Source: Notolepis coatsorum (taxonomy: Eukaryota > Chordata > Actinopteri > Aulopiformes > Paralepididae). Taken from it: DNA of 64,000 nt. Below the pieces are notes generated by a model, which was not told the DNA's origin, ran no database searches, and saw nothing but the letters and a program-made list of their open reading frames with translations. Positions 1 through 13,589 of the stretch are shown piece by piece (positions within the stretch are counted from its first letter, which is position 1; each line of letters opens with the position of its first letter). The stretch covers positions 126,711,464 through 126,775,463 of the forward strand of contig OZ020588.1 of NCBI GenBank assembly GCA_963971535.1, written 5' to 3'. The translations under genes and the position numbers were made by a program.

Positions 1-700
1 TTTTACATAGTCGTGTCATTATAAAATAGAGCAATTAACTGGTTATCCGACTATGATTAGTCGGTCAAGATTCTTACTGACAGTTAATGGGTTAACCATT
101 GACATCTCTAATGTGAAGTGAATGGGCACAGTCTTAGTGTACCACAAAGGCTTCACATTGTGCCACAATGATATTGTCACCCTGTTTCCCAATGGTAAAA
201 GTGGTGTCTTTATACAAATGTACATCAATATCTAGTATCCTTTCATTCTGACATGGCATGGGAGCTATGAATAAAGCTTGTGGAAATGCATACAGAGATA
301 TGAATGAGAGACGGTGAATAGGGGCCTCTTATCCATGTCTGTGGGAGAGGGTGAGTGGATGAGGTAGGGACTTGGAAAGGGGGGCTGTCTAATGTTTATT
401 AGGGACACAGCTCCCCCTAGGGATGGCCAATGGAACTACACCACAGTCAGGTCCAATCTCCCTGCAGTGAAACACTGATGGCTGGTCTAACCATAGATTA
501 GACAGACTAAAACTTCACATCATCTAGGAATAAAGTAACAGTCTATGAGAAAGGCCAAAGCAGATTATTGAATGACAGCTAAAGGTAATGGAAAAAGGAT
601 TTAGCAGAATACCAATGAATTAACAGGTTGACAAAACAAACAGGAGGACAGAGATTTGGAACGTAAGATCAACAATGAGTTGGTGACAAGTTCCAGCATC
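1..700. other. No recognisable gene
   Basis: This AT-rich stretch contains only short random reading frames. I see no repeat terminus, transposon motif or RNA gene in it. It may include decayed 5' parts of the LINE remnant that follows. Confidence 0.5.
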
Positions 701-759
701 CTGGCAACTAACTTGGATCTATATTTCATAAACTCTGTCCAAGAGATATGTCAAATCTT

Positions 760-1415
760 CACTCCACCTGACTGTATAATTCCATTAATCATGTGAATAC
801 TTTTTATCAAAGAAATAACAGAACTAGAAGCCAATATCATTGGTGCTCTAAATAGTTAAAAAGCTAAGGATGAACATGGACTTAACACCAACCTTTTGAA
901 ATTCTTAAAAGATTCTCTGGTGTGCCCGATCACACAACTATCAACTATCAAACAATCAACTGGTCCATCAGCTTGGAAGGTGACCATGGTTACCTCAATC
1001 TATAAATCTTGAGATAAAACTGACATGAGTAACTACCGGCCTAGTTAGTTAGTATCCTCTCGTTGTGTCAAAAATGATGGAAGAATCGGTAGCCAAGCAA
1101 CTAATTGTACACCTAAATAAAGACTCCCCTGCACCCCATGCAATTTTGTTTCCGTGACCCACCATTGAACTGAATGAGCTATGAGCGTACTCCTTGGGAG
1201 AGGAGAGCATATGATACCGTTGACCACCGAACTCTCCTATTTTCTTCTGAACAAGCCATCCTATGGATTAAATCATATTTATATAATAGAAAGGAATCGA
1301 ATCACCCTACCTTGAGTTTCCAGTAGGTTTCCCACAAGGTTCCATACTCTGACCAATTATATTTGTTCTGTACATCAATGACTTACCAAATGTATGCCAT
1401 AACTATTTCTGCAAC
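760..1415 (+). pseudogene. Decayed L2-like LINE reverse transcriptase remnant
   Basis: A strongly degraded LINE fragment. Conceptual translation, with many stops, follows the same order of motifs as the better preserved LINE at 50.2-51.7 kb: a segment before the RT (about 790-1020), the NYRP block (about 1029-1045), and then the WxKSYL, VPxGS and YINDLP blocks at about 1258-1400. It stops at about 1415, where a different LINE family begins, so the junction is either an old recombination or a truncated insertion. No frame is open for more than 60 codons, so the copy is inactive. Confidence 0.55.
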
Positions 1416-1424
1416 ACCGCAAGC

Positions 1425-2650
1425 CCCAGGTGAGTGACACCCTAGACCCCCTGCAGTTTGCATACCAGGCAAACATTGGAGTAGAGGACGTCATCATCTA
1501 CATGATCCACAGAGCTTATCCACATGCTTATACACACCTGGAGAGGCCGCGCAGCACAATGAGAATCATGTTCTTTGATTTCTCCAGCGCCTTTATGGCC
1601 ATCCAGCCTCTGCACCTAGCGGAGAAGCTCACAACGATGCGTCTAGACCACAGCCTGGTGGCCTGGATCACTGAAGACGTGCCACCTACAGATTATCTGA
1701 TGAGAGCTGGTCAAACTAGAGGTGGTGGCTGAGAGGAGGACAAGGAAAAAGCTGGATGCTATTCTGGAAAACTGAGCATGTTCAGCCATAGACTTATCTC
1801 ACCACGACACACCACAAACCACCTCGGCCAGTCTTTCGTGCCAGTAGTCACCAGGCTCCACAACCGTGGGCACGGACTGCTGCCAATTGCTGGAGAGCTA
1901 ATGGCTGGTGAACTTGAGAACTGTTAATAATAACTGACTCTTAATAATAAACACTGCACAGACTTTGGTGCAGTGTGTTACTACGTGTTGGACCATGTAC
2001 AGTATACCATCACTATTACTACTGTTAAATCCTGCCACTCAGTACTGTTCACTACTACTAGTGTTATCACTATTATCATTACTACTTGCACTTTGTTCTG
2101 TGTTCTATTATTACTACCTATCCTACCTGTACCCACTCTGCATGCTGCTATGACACTTGAATTTCCCCAAGGGAATTAATAAAGGAACACTTGTGCAATA
2201 CCAAGATTTTGTGCAAAAGGGCAATTTTGCAATTAACATGCAATATATTCCAGCACAATTCAAGTGCAATAAAATTAGCACATTAGCACTCCGGCACACT
2301 TAACACTTTAACAATGTACCTAAAGCACCTTAAACTTACAGTCATCCTATTTCCCAGTTTATCTTGCCACATTGCACTTATTGTGTTGTCATTATCTGTT
2401 TAATCTATTCATCTATCTGTTTTTATGGTTGTCTGTCTAGTGTGTGTAGTTTAGTAACTTGTACATGAACTGTTGTCTGTTCTAGTGGTTATGATGTTTG
2501 TGTACATTTGTAATGTGTCTGCTCTGTTAACATCAACCTGCAAAAGGACTATAAATGGAAATTAGCCTCTGGTTATAATCTGGCATAATTACATGAACAT
2601 GTACATTCATATGTACTGTCCCTATTTCAAATGAATAAATGCATACATAC
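1425..2650 (+). pseudogene. Rex1-like LINE fragment with 3' UTR
   Basis: The frame at 1430-1732 encodes DPLQFAYQ and MFFDFSSAF, the RT fingers and first catalytic block of the same family as the copies at 6587-7804 and 16312-17206. After about 1735 the middle of the RT is missing. The text resumes with the ORF end and a 3' UTR (about 1745-2190) that ends in the CCCCAAGGGAATTAATAAAG motif, which parallels the tail at about 17600-17630. The following AT-rich part to about 2650, ending in (CATA)n, may be further 3' UTR or unrelated. The copy is internally deleted and inactive. Confidence 0.6.
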
Positions 2651-3420
2651 ATACAGAGATGCTGCTGTGATATTGATACTGTGTGTGTATGCATGTGTGT
2701 GATAGCAAATATACTGAATATTCTAAACTATTCTAAACTGAATATTCTAAACACAATACAAAGAACTGAACCTGGACAAGAGAAACACGATACATGGAAC
2801 AGCTAAACCTAAAACAGAGAAACCTAAGCCATGGCCAGGGGGAAGTGGGCATGGTGAGATGATAGAGGGTGTTGAGGAGCAGAAACTGACGGCATGATGT
2901 GATGAGGGCGAAATGGCCGAGCACTGGGGCGCTCCAAATGATATAGTGAAGGATGAGCCCACCTATAAACTCAGTTTACCCATCTTTTCATTTGCGAAAT
3001 AGAGTTTACCCACCTTTTTAACCTGAAATTAAATTGAAATCCATGGCGTATATGTTCACATGGAAATGGGGTATTTTTATGGAAATTATAAAACATAATA
3101 AAATAATTCCATATTTGTGATGGTGTTATTGTGACCATTATCTGGAGGACATACACTTATACTACCTCATCCGTGGACAGGGGTGTAGCTCCTGATTGTG
3201 GGCCCCATGAAAGAATGTATTTGTAGGCCCCCAGTGAATGCGAGCGCGCGTAAGCGCGCAAGCAGATTTTTTTTTGGCCATTTTTTTCTTGATGAAAACG
3301 CATAATATGGTTTTTACCTATACATTCGGATCAGCAGTTCAGCACCTGCACTGTTGGTGGGTGAGCCTAGTAAAGGATGTCGCATTGCGTTCATCTTCAA
3401 TGAATGGACCAATGCAATAG
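2650..3420. other. No recognisable gene
   Basis: Unclassified sequence with small reading frames only. I find no terminal repeats or protein motifs. Confidence 0.4.
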
Positions 3421-3429
3421 TCTATATAT

Positions 3430-3470
3430 CTCACACACACACACACACACACACTGGGGGGGGGGGGCGG
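3430..3470. repeat. (CA)n followed by a G run
   Basis: A pure (CA)n tract is followed directly by a G homopolymer. Confidence 0.9.
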
Positions 3471-3479
3471 GTGACATTG

Positions 3480-3605
3480 CTGGATGAGATCAACAAACAT
3501 GACCTGTGGTCGTTCATATCAAACAGAGGCTGCCCCAATCAGAACAAATCTAACCTCCTCATTACTGACTGACAGAGTCGGTCCAGCCCCCCCCCCCCCA
3601 AGCCT
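3480..3605 (+). repeat. Dispersed repeat, copy 1 (inverted copy at 26140-26262)
   Basis: About 110 bp here, running from the AACAAACATGACCTGTGG motif to the TTACTGACTGACAGAGTCG motif, recur on the minus strand at 26140-26262 with scattered substitutions. Both copies are followed by pyrimidine-rich CTCTCT sequence. The repeat family is unknown to me, and the two small proteins it appears to encode are not credible genes. Confidence 0.7.
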
Positions 3606-3965
3606 CTCTCTACGTCACCTCTCTCTCATCATCTGTCTTTTACTCTTTCTATCTATCTATATGTCCCCTCCTTTCACTTCTCTCTCTCTTTATCTCCTTC
3701 TTTTTCTATGCCTCCTCCCTTTCCCCATATCTCTCTCCATCCCCCACCCCCTCCAGGTCAAAAGCATAATTTTATTGTCCTCCTCCACTTTAATGGTGAT
3801 GCCGTAAAGATGGAAAATAAAAGCCATAAAAGGCTTTATGGCCTCTGTGCCTTGGTGGCAATAGCGGCTCACTGTACTGTGTGCTGGATGATCCCCCAGG
3901 GAACTTTGATGCAATCTCATAGGATCTGTGGCGTATGCAACCCTCCTACCTCTGTTTACCTGTGT

Positions 3966-4101
<136 letters not shown>

Positions 4102-4164
4102 TTATTGCTTGCTTTTGCTTCCCTTTTCTATTTGTATTTTCTTTTGGAGTGAATTGGAGTAATT

Positions 4165-4503
4165 GAAAAAGCCACGTCAACATTTCCCAACACAAAAGTA
4201 GTAATCTCGGCACTGCTACCCACATGGGATTACCACTCAGACGTCTTACAAAGAATGAATGCACAAATCTCCAGAGACTGTGCAATGAAGCCAAACGTCT
4301 ATATGGCAGCCCACCCCACCCTAGACCACCACAGCTTGTACGACGCTGTTCACATCTTCAAAAGAACAGTCCCTAACTTTGCAAAGACCCTGAAAGACGT
4401 TGCACTAAACCGCAGCCCTACTACATCCTACAGGAACAACAGAGGGATGAACACCCCACCCAGAGCTACACCCAGAATACCTGTCGCACCCAGAGAACAA
4501 TAG
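4165..4503 (+). pseudogene. LINE ORF1 C-terminal esterase-like fragment
   Basis: The frame reads VISALLPTWDYHSD and then NVYMAAHPTLDHHSLYDAVH. This matches the C-terminal half of the SGNH/GDSL-like esterase domain found in ORF1 of several fish CR1/L2-group LINEs, where the final Asp-x-x-His pair lies in the last block. The catalytic serine block is absent, so the copy starts inside ORF1. It lies upstream of the endonuclease fragment in the expected order. The assignment rests on motif shape only. Confidence 0.55.
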
Positions 4504-4859
4504 GCTACAACCAGAGACCACCCTGCACCACAGGCCAGGTCCACGCCGCAAAGAGCGTATCAGACATATGCACAGGCTGCCCAGTTTTGACCTGCTCCCC
4601 TGCTGCCGACCCCCCTCCAGCCAATGCACATCCTGCCAACCCCACAACACACATACACACAGCACATGCCGCCACCATTCCCATATCACACAAATTTACA
4701 GGTCAACCCCACGCCTGACAGATCTCCACCCAGGGAGCTGACCGTGCTTCAGATGATCAGCAAGCTTTACTCAATTGTGGTCCAGGACAAAACCACTGGA
4801 ATATAACACTGTAATAATGGAATATAAATCTTTCACCATTTCAAGCTGGATTATCCAAG

Positions 4860-5076
4860 GTCTGAGGTCAACTGCCCTTGGAACAAAGAGCAGAAACCCA
4901 GACTTCTATCATAGAAATGTCAAACACAGACATCATGGTCCTACAAGAGACATGGCACAGAGGAAATAGTCCTACTGGCTGTCCTGCAAACTACAGAGAG
5001 CTGCTGGTACCATCCATCAAATTAACAGGGGTCAAACAGCGGAGAGACTCTGGAGGCATGCTAATATGGTACAAAT
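4860..5076 (+). pseudogene. LINE ORF2 apurinic endonuclease, N-terminal part
   Basis: The motif IMVLQETWHRG contains the catalytic glutamate block (xLQET) of the exonuclease-endonuclease-phosphatase fold, followed by SGGMLIWYKS. The frame is cut at about 5076 by inserted DNA and resumes near 5990 with GAFFIWLKIN and YLCAIYVPP. Together with the 5990-6550 piece this is the targeting endonuclease of the split LINE. Confidence 0.7.
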
Positions 5077-5976
5077 CAGTACAAATCGTTATTTCGCCCC
5101 GCCCGTTGAATGCCGACGATGCTAATTATCTTTTTTTTTTAATTTATTAGCGATCTGAATTCATATTTCATCAACCGAGTCTCCCGTTGGTACAGCAGCC
5201 CCTCTAGGAGCTCCGATGGGAAAATACCGCCCCCTATCGTCTATCCCTGTGTAACTGCAGCCCATTCGATTACACAGGTTGATGGGTGGGGGGGGAGCCT
5301 ACTGGCTCCACTATGCTGGCAAGCCGTCTGATGAAGAGGGAAGTGATAGTGAGACGGAAAGCAGCCTGGAATATTTACAGCAGCCAATAATCAATCAATA
5401 AACGCGATCGATATTTGGAATGGAATAATCTTTTTGGAGAATATCTGTTGTAAGGTAAGGAGTCTATGTTACCAGTTTTAGGATAATCAGAGCTGGTTTC
5501 ACTGAGATATCAACATGTCCCGTATGTGTATATGTGTGTGCGTGTGTGTGTGTGTGTGATGTTGAGGAAATGAGGTAATCAATTTTTCAACCCACTTCTA
5601 TAGCATGCATAAGTACACATATACTAACGATAATCTAGCGTTTATTTGAAAACGATTCATAAATAGGCAGACAAATGACAACGTGTCTAGTGTATTCGAA
5701 AATATTCCAGTAAATACCATTTATGCCGGAATCTTTATATTTTCCGGAAATTCTCGAGAAAACGATAGCTTTTCGAAATGCTATAAAACGGAAATGAACC
5801 GATTAAAAAACAATCCATTTCCACAATGTTGACTGCAAACAAGTCATTGATAAGTGACGGGCAGATTAGACACATAATTTAAAATAATTTAAAACATAGA
5901 TTATGCGTGTTTAACGCTATCATTGAAGTGGATGCTGGCATCCAAGGACATTAATCAACGTTAATCAAAGGCACTG
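5077..5976. mobile_element. TIR-like insertion inside LINE endonuclease (possibly hAT)
   Basis: About 900 bp without coding capacity interrupt the LINE frame. The ends look like imperfect inverted termini: CAGTACAAATCG at the left, and CAGTGCCTTTGATTAACG as the reverse complement of the right, with further similarity around GAATGCCGACGATGCT and GGATGCCAGCATCC. I could not find a matching target-site duplication, so the superfamily and the exact ends are provisional. The interior contains G- and T-runs and a short (GT)n tract. Confidence 0.4.
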
Positions 5977-5989
5977 AAAGTGTTAAGCT

Positions 5990-6555
5990 AATCAAAACTG
6001 GAGCTTTTTTCATCTGGTTAAAAATAAATAAGGAACTTACATCAACTGAGAAAGATGTCTACCTGTGTGCCATTTACGTTCCCCCAATTGAATCCCCATA
6101 TTATAAGGAGGACATGACATCCTACAAGACGAAATCAACCAGTTCCAGGCTTGTGGTCACATTGTAGTCTGTGGGGACTTCAATGCCAGGACAGGACAAG
6201 AACCTGACACTCTCAGCACACAGGGAGACAAACACCTACCAGGAGGTGGAAACATCCCCTCCCAAATATGCCCCAGAGAAAAAACTATGACCAAACAACA
6301 AATAAACATGGGTCACAACTTATACAGCTCTGTCGCTCGCTAGGACTGTACATAGTTAACGGTAGGCTCTGAGGGGACTCTTATGGTAGGTACACATACA
6401 GCTCATCTCTGGGAAACAGTACAGTAGACTACTTTATCACTGACCTCAGCCTAGAGTCTCTCAGAGCGTTCACAGTCAGCCCGCTAACACCCCTGTCAGA
6501 CCACAGCAAAACCACTGTCTATCTGAATAGATCAACACCCAATTCAATATGAGCC
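5990..6555 (+). pseudogene. LINE ORF2 endonuclease, C-terminal part
   Basis: Translation with a few stops shows VVCGDFNARTGQ (catalytic Asp and Asn block), DYFITDLSLESLRAFTVSPL and LSDHSKT (final SDH block), the canonical ending of an APE-type LINE endonuclease. It continues the frame broken at 5076. It is then cut by a Rex1-like LINE fragment, and the segment linking endonuclease to RT is lost. Confidence 0.7.
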
Positions 6556-6559
6556 TGAG

Positions 6560-7815
6560 GCTGCAGAGAGTCCCGACACCTCCTGTGTGGTCCCCGTCCC
6601 TAAGTGCCCGCCACCCAGCACGTCCAAGGACTACAGGTCGGTGGCTCTAACCTCTCATATAATGAAGACCATGGAGAGGTTAGTCCTGGAGCAACTCCGC
6701 CCGGTGATAAAACCCCACCTAGACCCACTCCAGTTTGCCTACCAGCCCCGACTGGGGGTAGAGGATGCTGTCATCTACCTGCTGAACCGAGCCTACACTC
6801 ACCTAGACAAGCCAGGGAGCACTGTGAGAGTCATGTTCTTTGACTTCTCCAGTGCTTTTGATACCATAAGGCCTGGGCTGTTGGGTGAGAAGCTGGAGGT
6901 GATGCAGGTAGAGGCCCCCCTGGTGTCCTGGGTTGTTGACTATCTGACGGGCAGACCACAGTACATGCGCCTACGGAGCTGTGTGTCAGCCAGACTGGTC
7001 AGCAACACAAGGGCCCCACAGGGGACAGTCCTCTCTCCCTTCCTCTTCACCGTCTACACCAACGACTTCCACTATCGGTCAGAGTCCTGCCACCTTTCGA
7101 CGTTTTCTGATGACTCTGCGATAGTGGGATGTATAAAGGACGGTGACGAAAGGGAATACCGGGAACTGGTAGTGGACTTCGTCACATGGTGCGATAAAAA
7201 CCACCTGCAGCTAAATGTGGCGAAGACCAGGGAACTGGTGGTGGAGCTGGGGAGGAGGAGTGCACCTGTGACCCCCGTTTCCATCAGGGGAGTCGATGTG
7301 GACATGGTTGAAGTGTACAAATACCTCGGTGTGCACATCCACAACAAACTGAATGGGTCAAAACACGCAGAGGCACTGTACAAGAAGAGCCAGAGCCGAC
7401 TCTACTTCCTCAGAAGGCTGAGATCCTTCAATGTCTGTACAAGGATGTTGAGGATGTTCTATGAGTCGGTGGTGGCGGGTGCCTTCTTGTACGCAGTGAC
7501 CTGCTGGGGCAGCGGACTGAGAGCAGGGGACACAAACAGGCTGGATAAGCTGGTCAGGAAGGCCAGTAGCATGGTTGGGGTGGAGCTGGACTCCCTAGCG
7601 AGCTTGGCGGAGAGGAGGAGCCTTGCTAAACTCCAGGTCATCAGGGAAAACCCCACCCACTATACACAGACTTGGCTGACAGGAGGAGCATGTTCAGTGC
7701 TAGGCTCACACTACCTAAATGCAGCACTGAACGGCACAGGAAGTCCTTCATTCCAACAGCTATCAGAATATACAATGCATCACTGTGCCTCACTGCATCA
7801 CTGAGCACAGAGTGA
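6560..7815 (+). pseudogene. Rex1-like LINE RT fragment (ORF 6587-7804)
   Basis: The open frame of 405 codons covers most of a CR1/L2/Rex1-group reverse transcriptase: KDYRSVALTSH (about residue 14), DPLQFAYQ (46), MFFDFSSAFDT (86, first catalytic Asp), APQGTVLSPFLF (143), FSDDSAIVGC (175, the YxDD box in F-S-D-D form), KYLGVH (246) and the thumb. The last 45 codons are out of frame relative to the copy at 16.8-17.2 kb, because a few bases are missing near 7660. Neither the family 3' tail nor the 5' endonuclease is present, so this is a fragment lodged in the split LINE rather than a clean target-primed insertion. Confidence 0.75.
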
Positions 7816-7829
7816 CAGTTACCATCTTC

Positions 7830-8659
7830 CTGGACTCTGGAACAAACTAAACAAACAACACCACAAGGAGCTACCCATCCAAAATGGAGACGTATGGGTA
7901 AACCACTTCTTCAATCTCTTTAGCCCAATACAAAATAATGAACAGCAAAAACACATATAAGTCCGCCATAAAAGACTACCAGAACCTGCTAGACTCCCCA
8001 ATTACACTACAAGAACTACAGGACAAAATAAAATCACTTAAAAACAAGAAGGCCTGCGGAGTGGATGGTATCCTAAATGAAATGATAAAATTCACAGACT
8101 CAAAATTCCAATTGGCTATACTAAAACTCCTTAACATTGTCCTTAGGTCCAGGATCTTCCCCAATATTTGGAACCAAGGACTCATAACATCGCTCCACAA
8201 AAAGGGAGACAAATCTGACCCAAACAATTACCGTGGGATCTGTGTCAACAGCAACCTTGGAAAAATCCTCTGTATGATCATCAACCACAGACTCATACAT
8301 TTCCTCACAAACAACAATGCCTTGAGCAAATCACAGATTGGCTTCCTACCAAATCACCGTACAACAGACCACATTCTCACCCTCAGCACCCTAATCGACA
8401 ACCAAATAAATAAAAATAAAAGCAAAGTATACTCCTGTTCCGTTGTCTTCCAAAAAGCATTTGACTCAATTTGGCACGAAGGTCTGCTGTACAAGCTGTT
8501 AGATAGTGGCATTGGAGGGAAAACCTATGACCTCATAAAGTCAATGTACACCAACAACACATGTGCTGTGAGGGTTGAGGAAAAACACACTGACTTCTTT
8601 CCTCAAAGCCGTGGAATTAGACAGGGGTGCAGTTTGAGTCCAACCCTCTTCAACATATA
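7830..8659 (+). pseudogene. LINE reverse transcriptase, first half (ORF from 7938)
   Basis: Recognisable blocks in order are KNKKACGVDGILNEMIK, ITSLHKKGDKSDPNNYRGI, SQIGFLPNHRTTDH, VVFQKAFDSIWHEGL (first catalytic Asp; the usual D at the start of the block is changed to V/F) and GIRQGCSLSPTLFNIYI. The frame is cut at 8660 by a hAT insertion and continues at 9932 with the ELAKTLEQ block. It belongs to the split LINE of 4.1-11.3 kb. Confidence 0.8.
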
Positions 8660-8667
8660 CATACATG

Positions 8668-9426
8668 CATAGACGCCCACGTAATAGAGCAGACGATGCA
8701 CGTGCTCTAGGACTATTGAACTTGGGGGAGCAAGTTTATGATCTTGCTCCACCACTTTTTGATCATATGAAAAATATGATATACCCCCCCCCCCCCCCCC
8801 AATATATAAATCTAACCATAACTATAGTAGTCTATAACTATAATCAAATTAATAATACGCAATGACACTTAATAACAAGTTTTTAAGTTTCCAAAGATTG
8901 CGAACCCCCCCCCCTGCCCCATTATGGTTTGATCCAGTACCTCCCAGGCAGCGCGTAGACCTTCAGCACACAGCGCTGCAGTCTGGCTGCACGGCTGCAG
9001 CGGGTAGGCTGAGTGTAAATCAAATCCCACAGAGTGTGTCATAATATTGGTGGCAGGCAAGCAGGCTTTTCCAGTAAGTTGTTCAAATAAAAGGATTATG
9101 TTAGACATAAGTTACTATTGAGTGGTAGTAGAACTTCTACGGTTCTACCACGCAATACAATAAAAGTGTTTCACGGTCCCGAATTGCGATCTGGTCATAC
9201 GGTTTCCTCGAATAAATAATAATAACGTTTCCCTCTGGTTGGCGTTAGCTTTAGTGCTAGCCGCTAGCTAACGTTATCTAGATATGTGGTGTGAGGCACT
9301 GTGAGCTGGATGACGTTGACTTCATTTGAAAACGTTAACGCTATCTATATGGCAGACGAGCAGGGCCGTATTAACGACGGCCGCGGCCCGTGGGCCTATA
9401 GTGACGAGGGGCCTCAATTTTTTTTT

Positions 9427-9464
<38 letters not shown>

Positions 9465-9923
9465 GATTGATGTCATGATTGTGCACTGCAAACTCAGGGA
9501 GGAGGCAGAGAAGGAGAGAAAGAGACACAAGATTTACAGGTAATGGAAATATATCTTTTTTCTCTTTCTTATTAAAAACTTGGCCTATTTGAAAGGAGAT
9601 TGATTTAATAAAAATGAATGAGCGAAAAATCAATATACAGTGTATATACAGTATATATATTAATATATTATTATTATTATAGTAATTGGCTATCATACTG
9701 CAATATAAACTGAGTTTTATAGTGAAAAGAGCAGCTTTATTGGTCAAGATTGAAGGCTCTATATTGCAGGAAATTGCACGTACAGGTTCATTAAATAAAT
9801 AAAAAAAATCTGCCATGGAGGGGGTTGTGCCGGACCCCCTCCAAACCACCCCTTGCCTGTCAAAAAAATAAAAAATAAAAATAAAAATGGACCCCCACTT
9901 TCAACTATAACTAGGCGGCCATG
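8668..9923. mobile_element. Non-autonomous hAT element, TSD CATACATG
   Basis: Both sides carry the perfect 8-bp duplication CATACATG (8660-8667 and 9924-9931), and the LINE RT frame resumes directly after it. The ends are imperfect inverted termini, CATAGACGCC at the left and CATGGCCGCC as the reverse complement of the right. An 8-bp duplication is the hallmark of the hAT superfamily. The interior has no transposase and contains C runs (8784-8801 and near 8905), a T run of about 45 nt (9418-9462) and AT-rich sequence. A CAGGGCCG motif near 9361 could be the end of another element, but its partner was not found. Confidence 0.75.
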
Positions 9924-9931
9924 CATACATG

Positions 9932-10356
9932 AACTGGCAAAAACATTGGAACAAACTGCAGCACCAGGCATCCCCCTAGCAAACACAGAAGTCAAATGCC
10001 TACTGCTTGCAGATGACCTGGTGCTGCTGTCTCCAACAAAAGAAGGGCTACAGCAGCACCTTGAACGTCTGCACAAATTCTCCCAGACATGGGCACTGAC
10101 AGTAAACCTAACCAAAACTAAAGTTATGATATTGCAAAAAAGGCCCAGCCTACAACAACACAAACACAAATTCCTGCTAGACACAATTTCCCTAGAACAC
10201 ACAAAAAACTACACCTATCTCGGCCTAAGCATCAGTGCTACAGGGAACTTCAACCAAGCTGTGAACGACCTGAGAGACAAAGCAAAAAGGGCTTTTTATG
10301 CCATCAAAAGGAACATCAAGTTAGACATTCCAATCAAAATCTGGCTCAAAATATAA
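9932..10356 (+). pseudogene. LINE reverse transcriptase, second half
   Basis: It continues the frame broken at 8659: VKCLLLADDLVLLSPTKEGL holds the LADD catalytic box. Next come LTVNLTKTKVMIL (RT block with NLxKTK), YTYLGLSISATG and the start of the thumb. A stop at 10356 ends the open part, and the thumb and C-terminus continue with lesions to about 11192. Confidence 0.82.
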
Positions 10357-10359
10357 GAC

Positions 10360-11594
<1,235 letters not shown>

Positions 11595-11787
11595 AGATAT
11601 TAAGTTGCACCTGGTAATATTGGGTACACACAGTGATGATAAGGCTATTGATTTAGGTTTTAAATAATAAATATAGGTTTGACTAGTCTTTTACATGAAA
11701 TATATGATGAAAACTGCGTTGGAAAGCACTACTGTCTATAATTCAGAATAAAAAATATATATTTCCATTCATAACTATTGGTATGAA

Positions 11788-13273
11788 CAGTGTTGGGCAA
11801 GTTACTTTTAAAAAGTAACTAGTTACAGTTACTAGTTACTTCTTCCAAAAAGTAACAAATTTACTTACTCATTTAAAATGATAAAAGTAACTAGTTACTT
11901 CAGAAAGTAACTATTGCGTTACTTTCAAGTAATTTTTTAACATAAACAACATACACAAATCTAAACTATTTTAATGTTGCTGTGGGACAAAGTGAGACTA
12001 GCCTCCAATCAAATGCCATGTATGTAGATATTATAATTACTATGTTTATATAGTGGATCATACAAATACAAACACAATAGATGTTTTGGAACTTTTTATA
12101 TGAAATACCCCTCAACAGGCCACAACTGGGCAACATTAAATTATGCTTGTTACTATACCAAAAATAAATAACAAATATATACTGATTGATTGAACATTTT
12201 TATTAACATATTGCAGAATGGGTACAGTACTGTTGAAGTCAGAGGTTCTATGTAGGATTGTTAGTAACTGTCTAACTGCATATATAACTGTTTCCACTAG
12301 AGGGCGCTCTAGGCGGAGCCACTCAAGACACCACCAGGTGGCGAGTATAAATAGAGATGTCTCCTCCTACTCTACCTCTTTCCCCACCAGCCTCTCAGTG
12401 AGAGGAGACCTCATGTACTGCTGCTCATACCATGTGAATTAATAAACCACGCCGCGGAAAGGCTAAAGATAGAAACCATGCCTCTTGACCACATTATTGT
12501 CGCCCTATAGCCGGATTCTGTCAACAAGTACAGTACAGCTCAATACACACAATTGTTAAGGGGATGCAGATCAGAGAAAGACTTTCGTCTTGTTTACATC
12601 AGGGTCCCCCATTTTCAATTCATGACATTTATGACATACACAACATACAGATATAAGAATCTAATCTAATCATCTAAACAAATCTAATCATGACATTTAA
12701 GACATGCATGACATACAGATATTATATATCTCTGAGCACCTGTCCTGAAGACTGTGCTATTAAACCAGGAAGTGCAGCATTATGTCAGCAGAATAGAGCC
12801 TCCACTACTGCAGTGCCCTGCACTGCAACACCCAACTAATACAAGAGTGAACAAAAAAAACGCTCATTGACTGCTCGCTTGTGTTGTTCGTTGGATTCGT
12901 TTTGTATTATTTGGGCTCGCCAAACCAACTATCAAAACGTACACGGACCGCGGTCTCACGTTGACTGAACTGTCGCTGTGTGTCAGACCCTGGATGCTTT
13001 CGAAACACCGCCCACCTCTACCTTTGATTGGCTTACCATGACATTTTACTCAACCTCAGCCAATCGTGCGCTGCCCACTAACCAAGGAAGAACATATTGC
13101 CTCTCGGCGCAGAGATCTGTCTGATGAAAAAAACAGCTTCAATCATAGTAACGCGCCGCATTTTTTGGCAGTAACGGTAACAGCGTTATTAAGATTGGAA
13201 GAGTAATCCGTTAGATTACTCGTTACTGAAAAAACTAACGCCGTTACTTATAACGCCGTTATTCCCATCACTG
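11788..13273. mobile_element. Non-autonomous hAT element, TSD GGTATGAA
   Basis: The perfect 8-bp duplication GGTATGAA flanks the element (11780-11787 and 13274-13281). The ends read CAGTGTTGGGCAAG and, as reverse complement of the right, CAGTGATGGGAATA, a typical hAT terminus. Sub-terminal parts are rich in AGTAACTAGTTAC-type repeats at the left and ACGCCGTTA at the right. No transposase is present. The element carries a shared internal module (about 12187-12720) that is itself interrupted by a solo LTR at 12231-12526. Confidence 0.88.
12231..12526 (+). mobile_element. Solo LTR of a copia-type element, TSD AGTAC
   Basis: The 296-bp unit starts TGTTGAAG and ends CTGTCAACA, with 5-bp duplications AGTAC on both sides (12226-12230 and 12527-12531). 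The uninterrupted target is present at 56281-56310. It has a TATAAATA box near 12349 and an AATAAA signal near 12441. Blocks near AGAGGGCGCTCTAGGCG, AATAAACCACGCC and the CTGTCAACA end match the minus-strand LTR of the copia element at 14.3-25.9 kb, so it is a diverged member of that family left by LTR-LTR recombination. Confidence 0.85.
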
Positions 13274-13281
13274 GGTATGAA

Positions 13282-13560
13282 ATACATGATAAAAACGGCT
13301 TTGGCAAGTATTATCATACAATTTATAATACTAAATATATTGAGTTACCATGAATAACAATTGCTATGATATAGATGTGTTTGATTGTTTATGCCTGGGG
13401 AGAATGCTATAAAAATGTGAAGAACTCCATTCGAAGAAAGTTGCCATTATAACTTCTGAAATGTTATTGACAGGGTGGGAGGATGTCATGAGAATATGTT
13501 TTGTGTCATTTATTTCATTTATTTTGAAAAAGGAACTTTTAGTCTGTATTTATGAAATTA
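13282..13560. other. No recognisable gene
   Basis: AT-rich sequence. Its first 60 bp resemble the left flank of the hAT element (11690-11760), which suggests an old local tandem repeat that the hAT landed in. Confidence 0.35.
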
Positions 13561-13589
13561 GGATGACAGTTGGACAGCAAACCAGCTAG

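Noticed and set aside
9361-9923. A separate hAT starting CAGGGCCGTATTAACG inside the 8668-9923 element
   Set aside because: No matching right end or duplication could be found.
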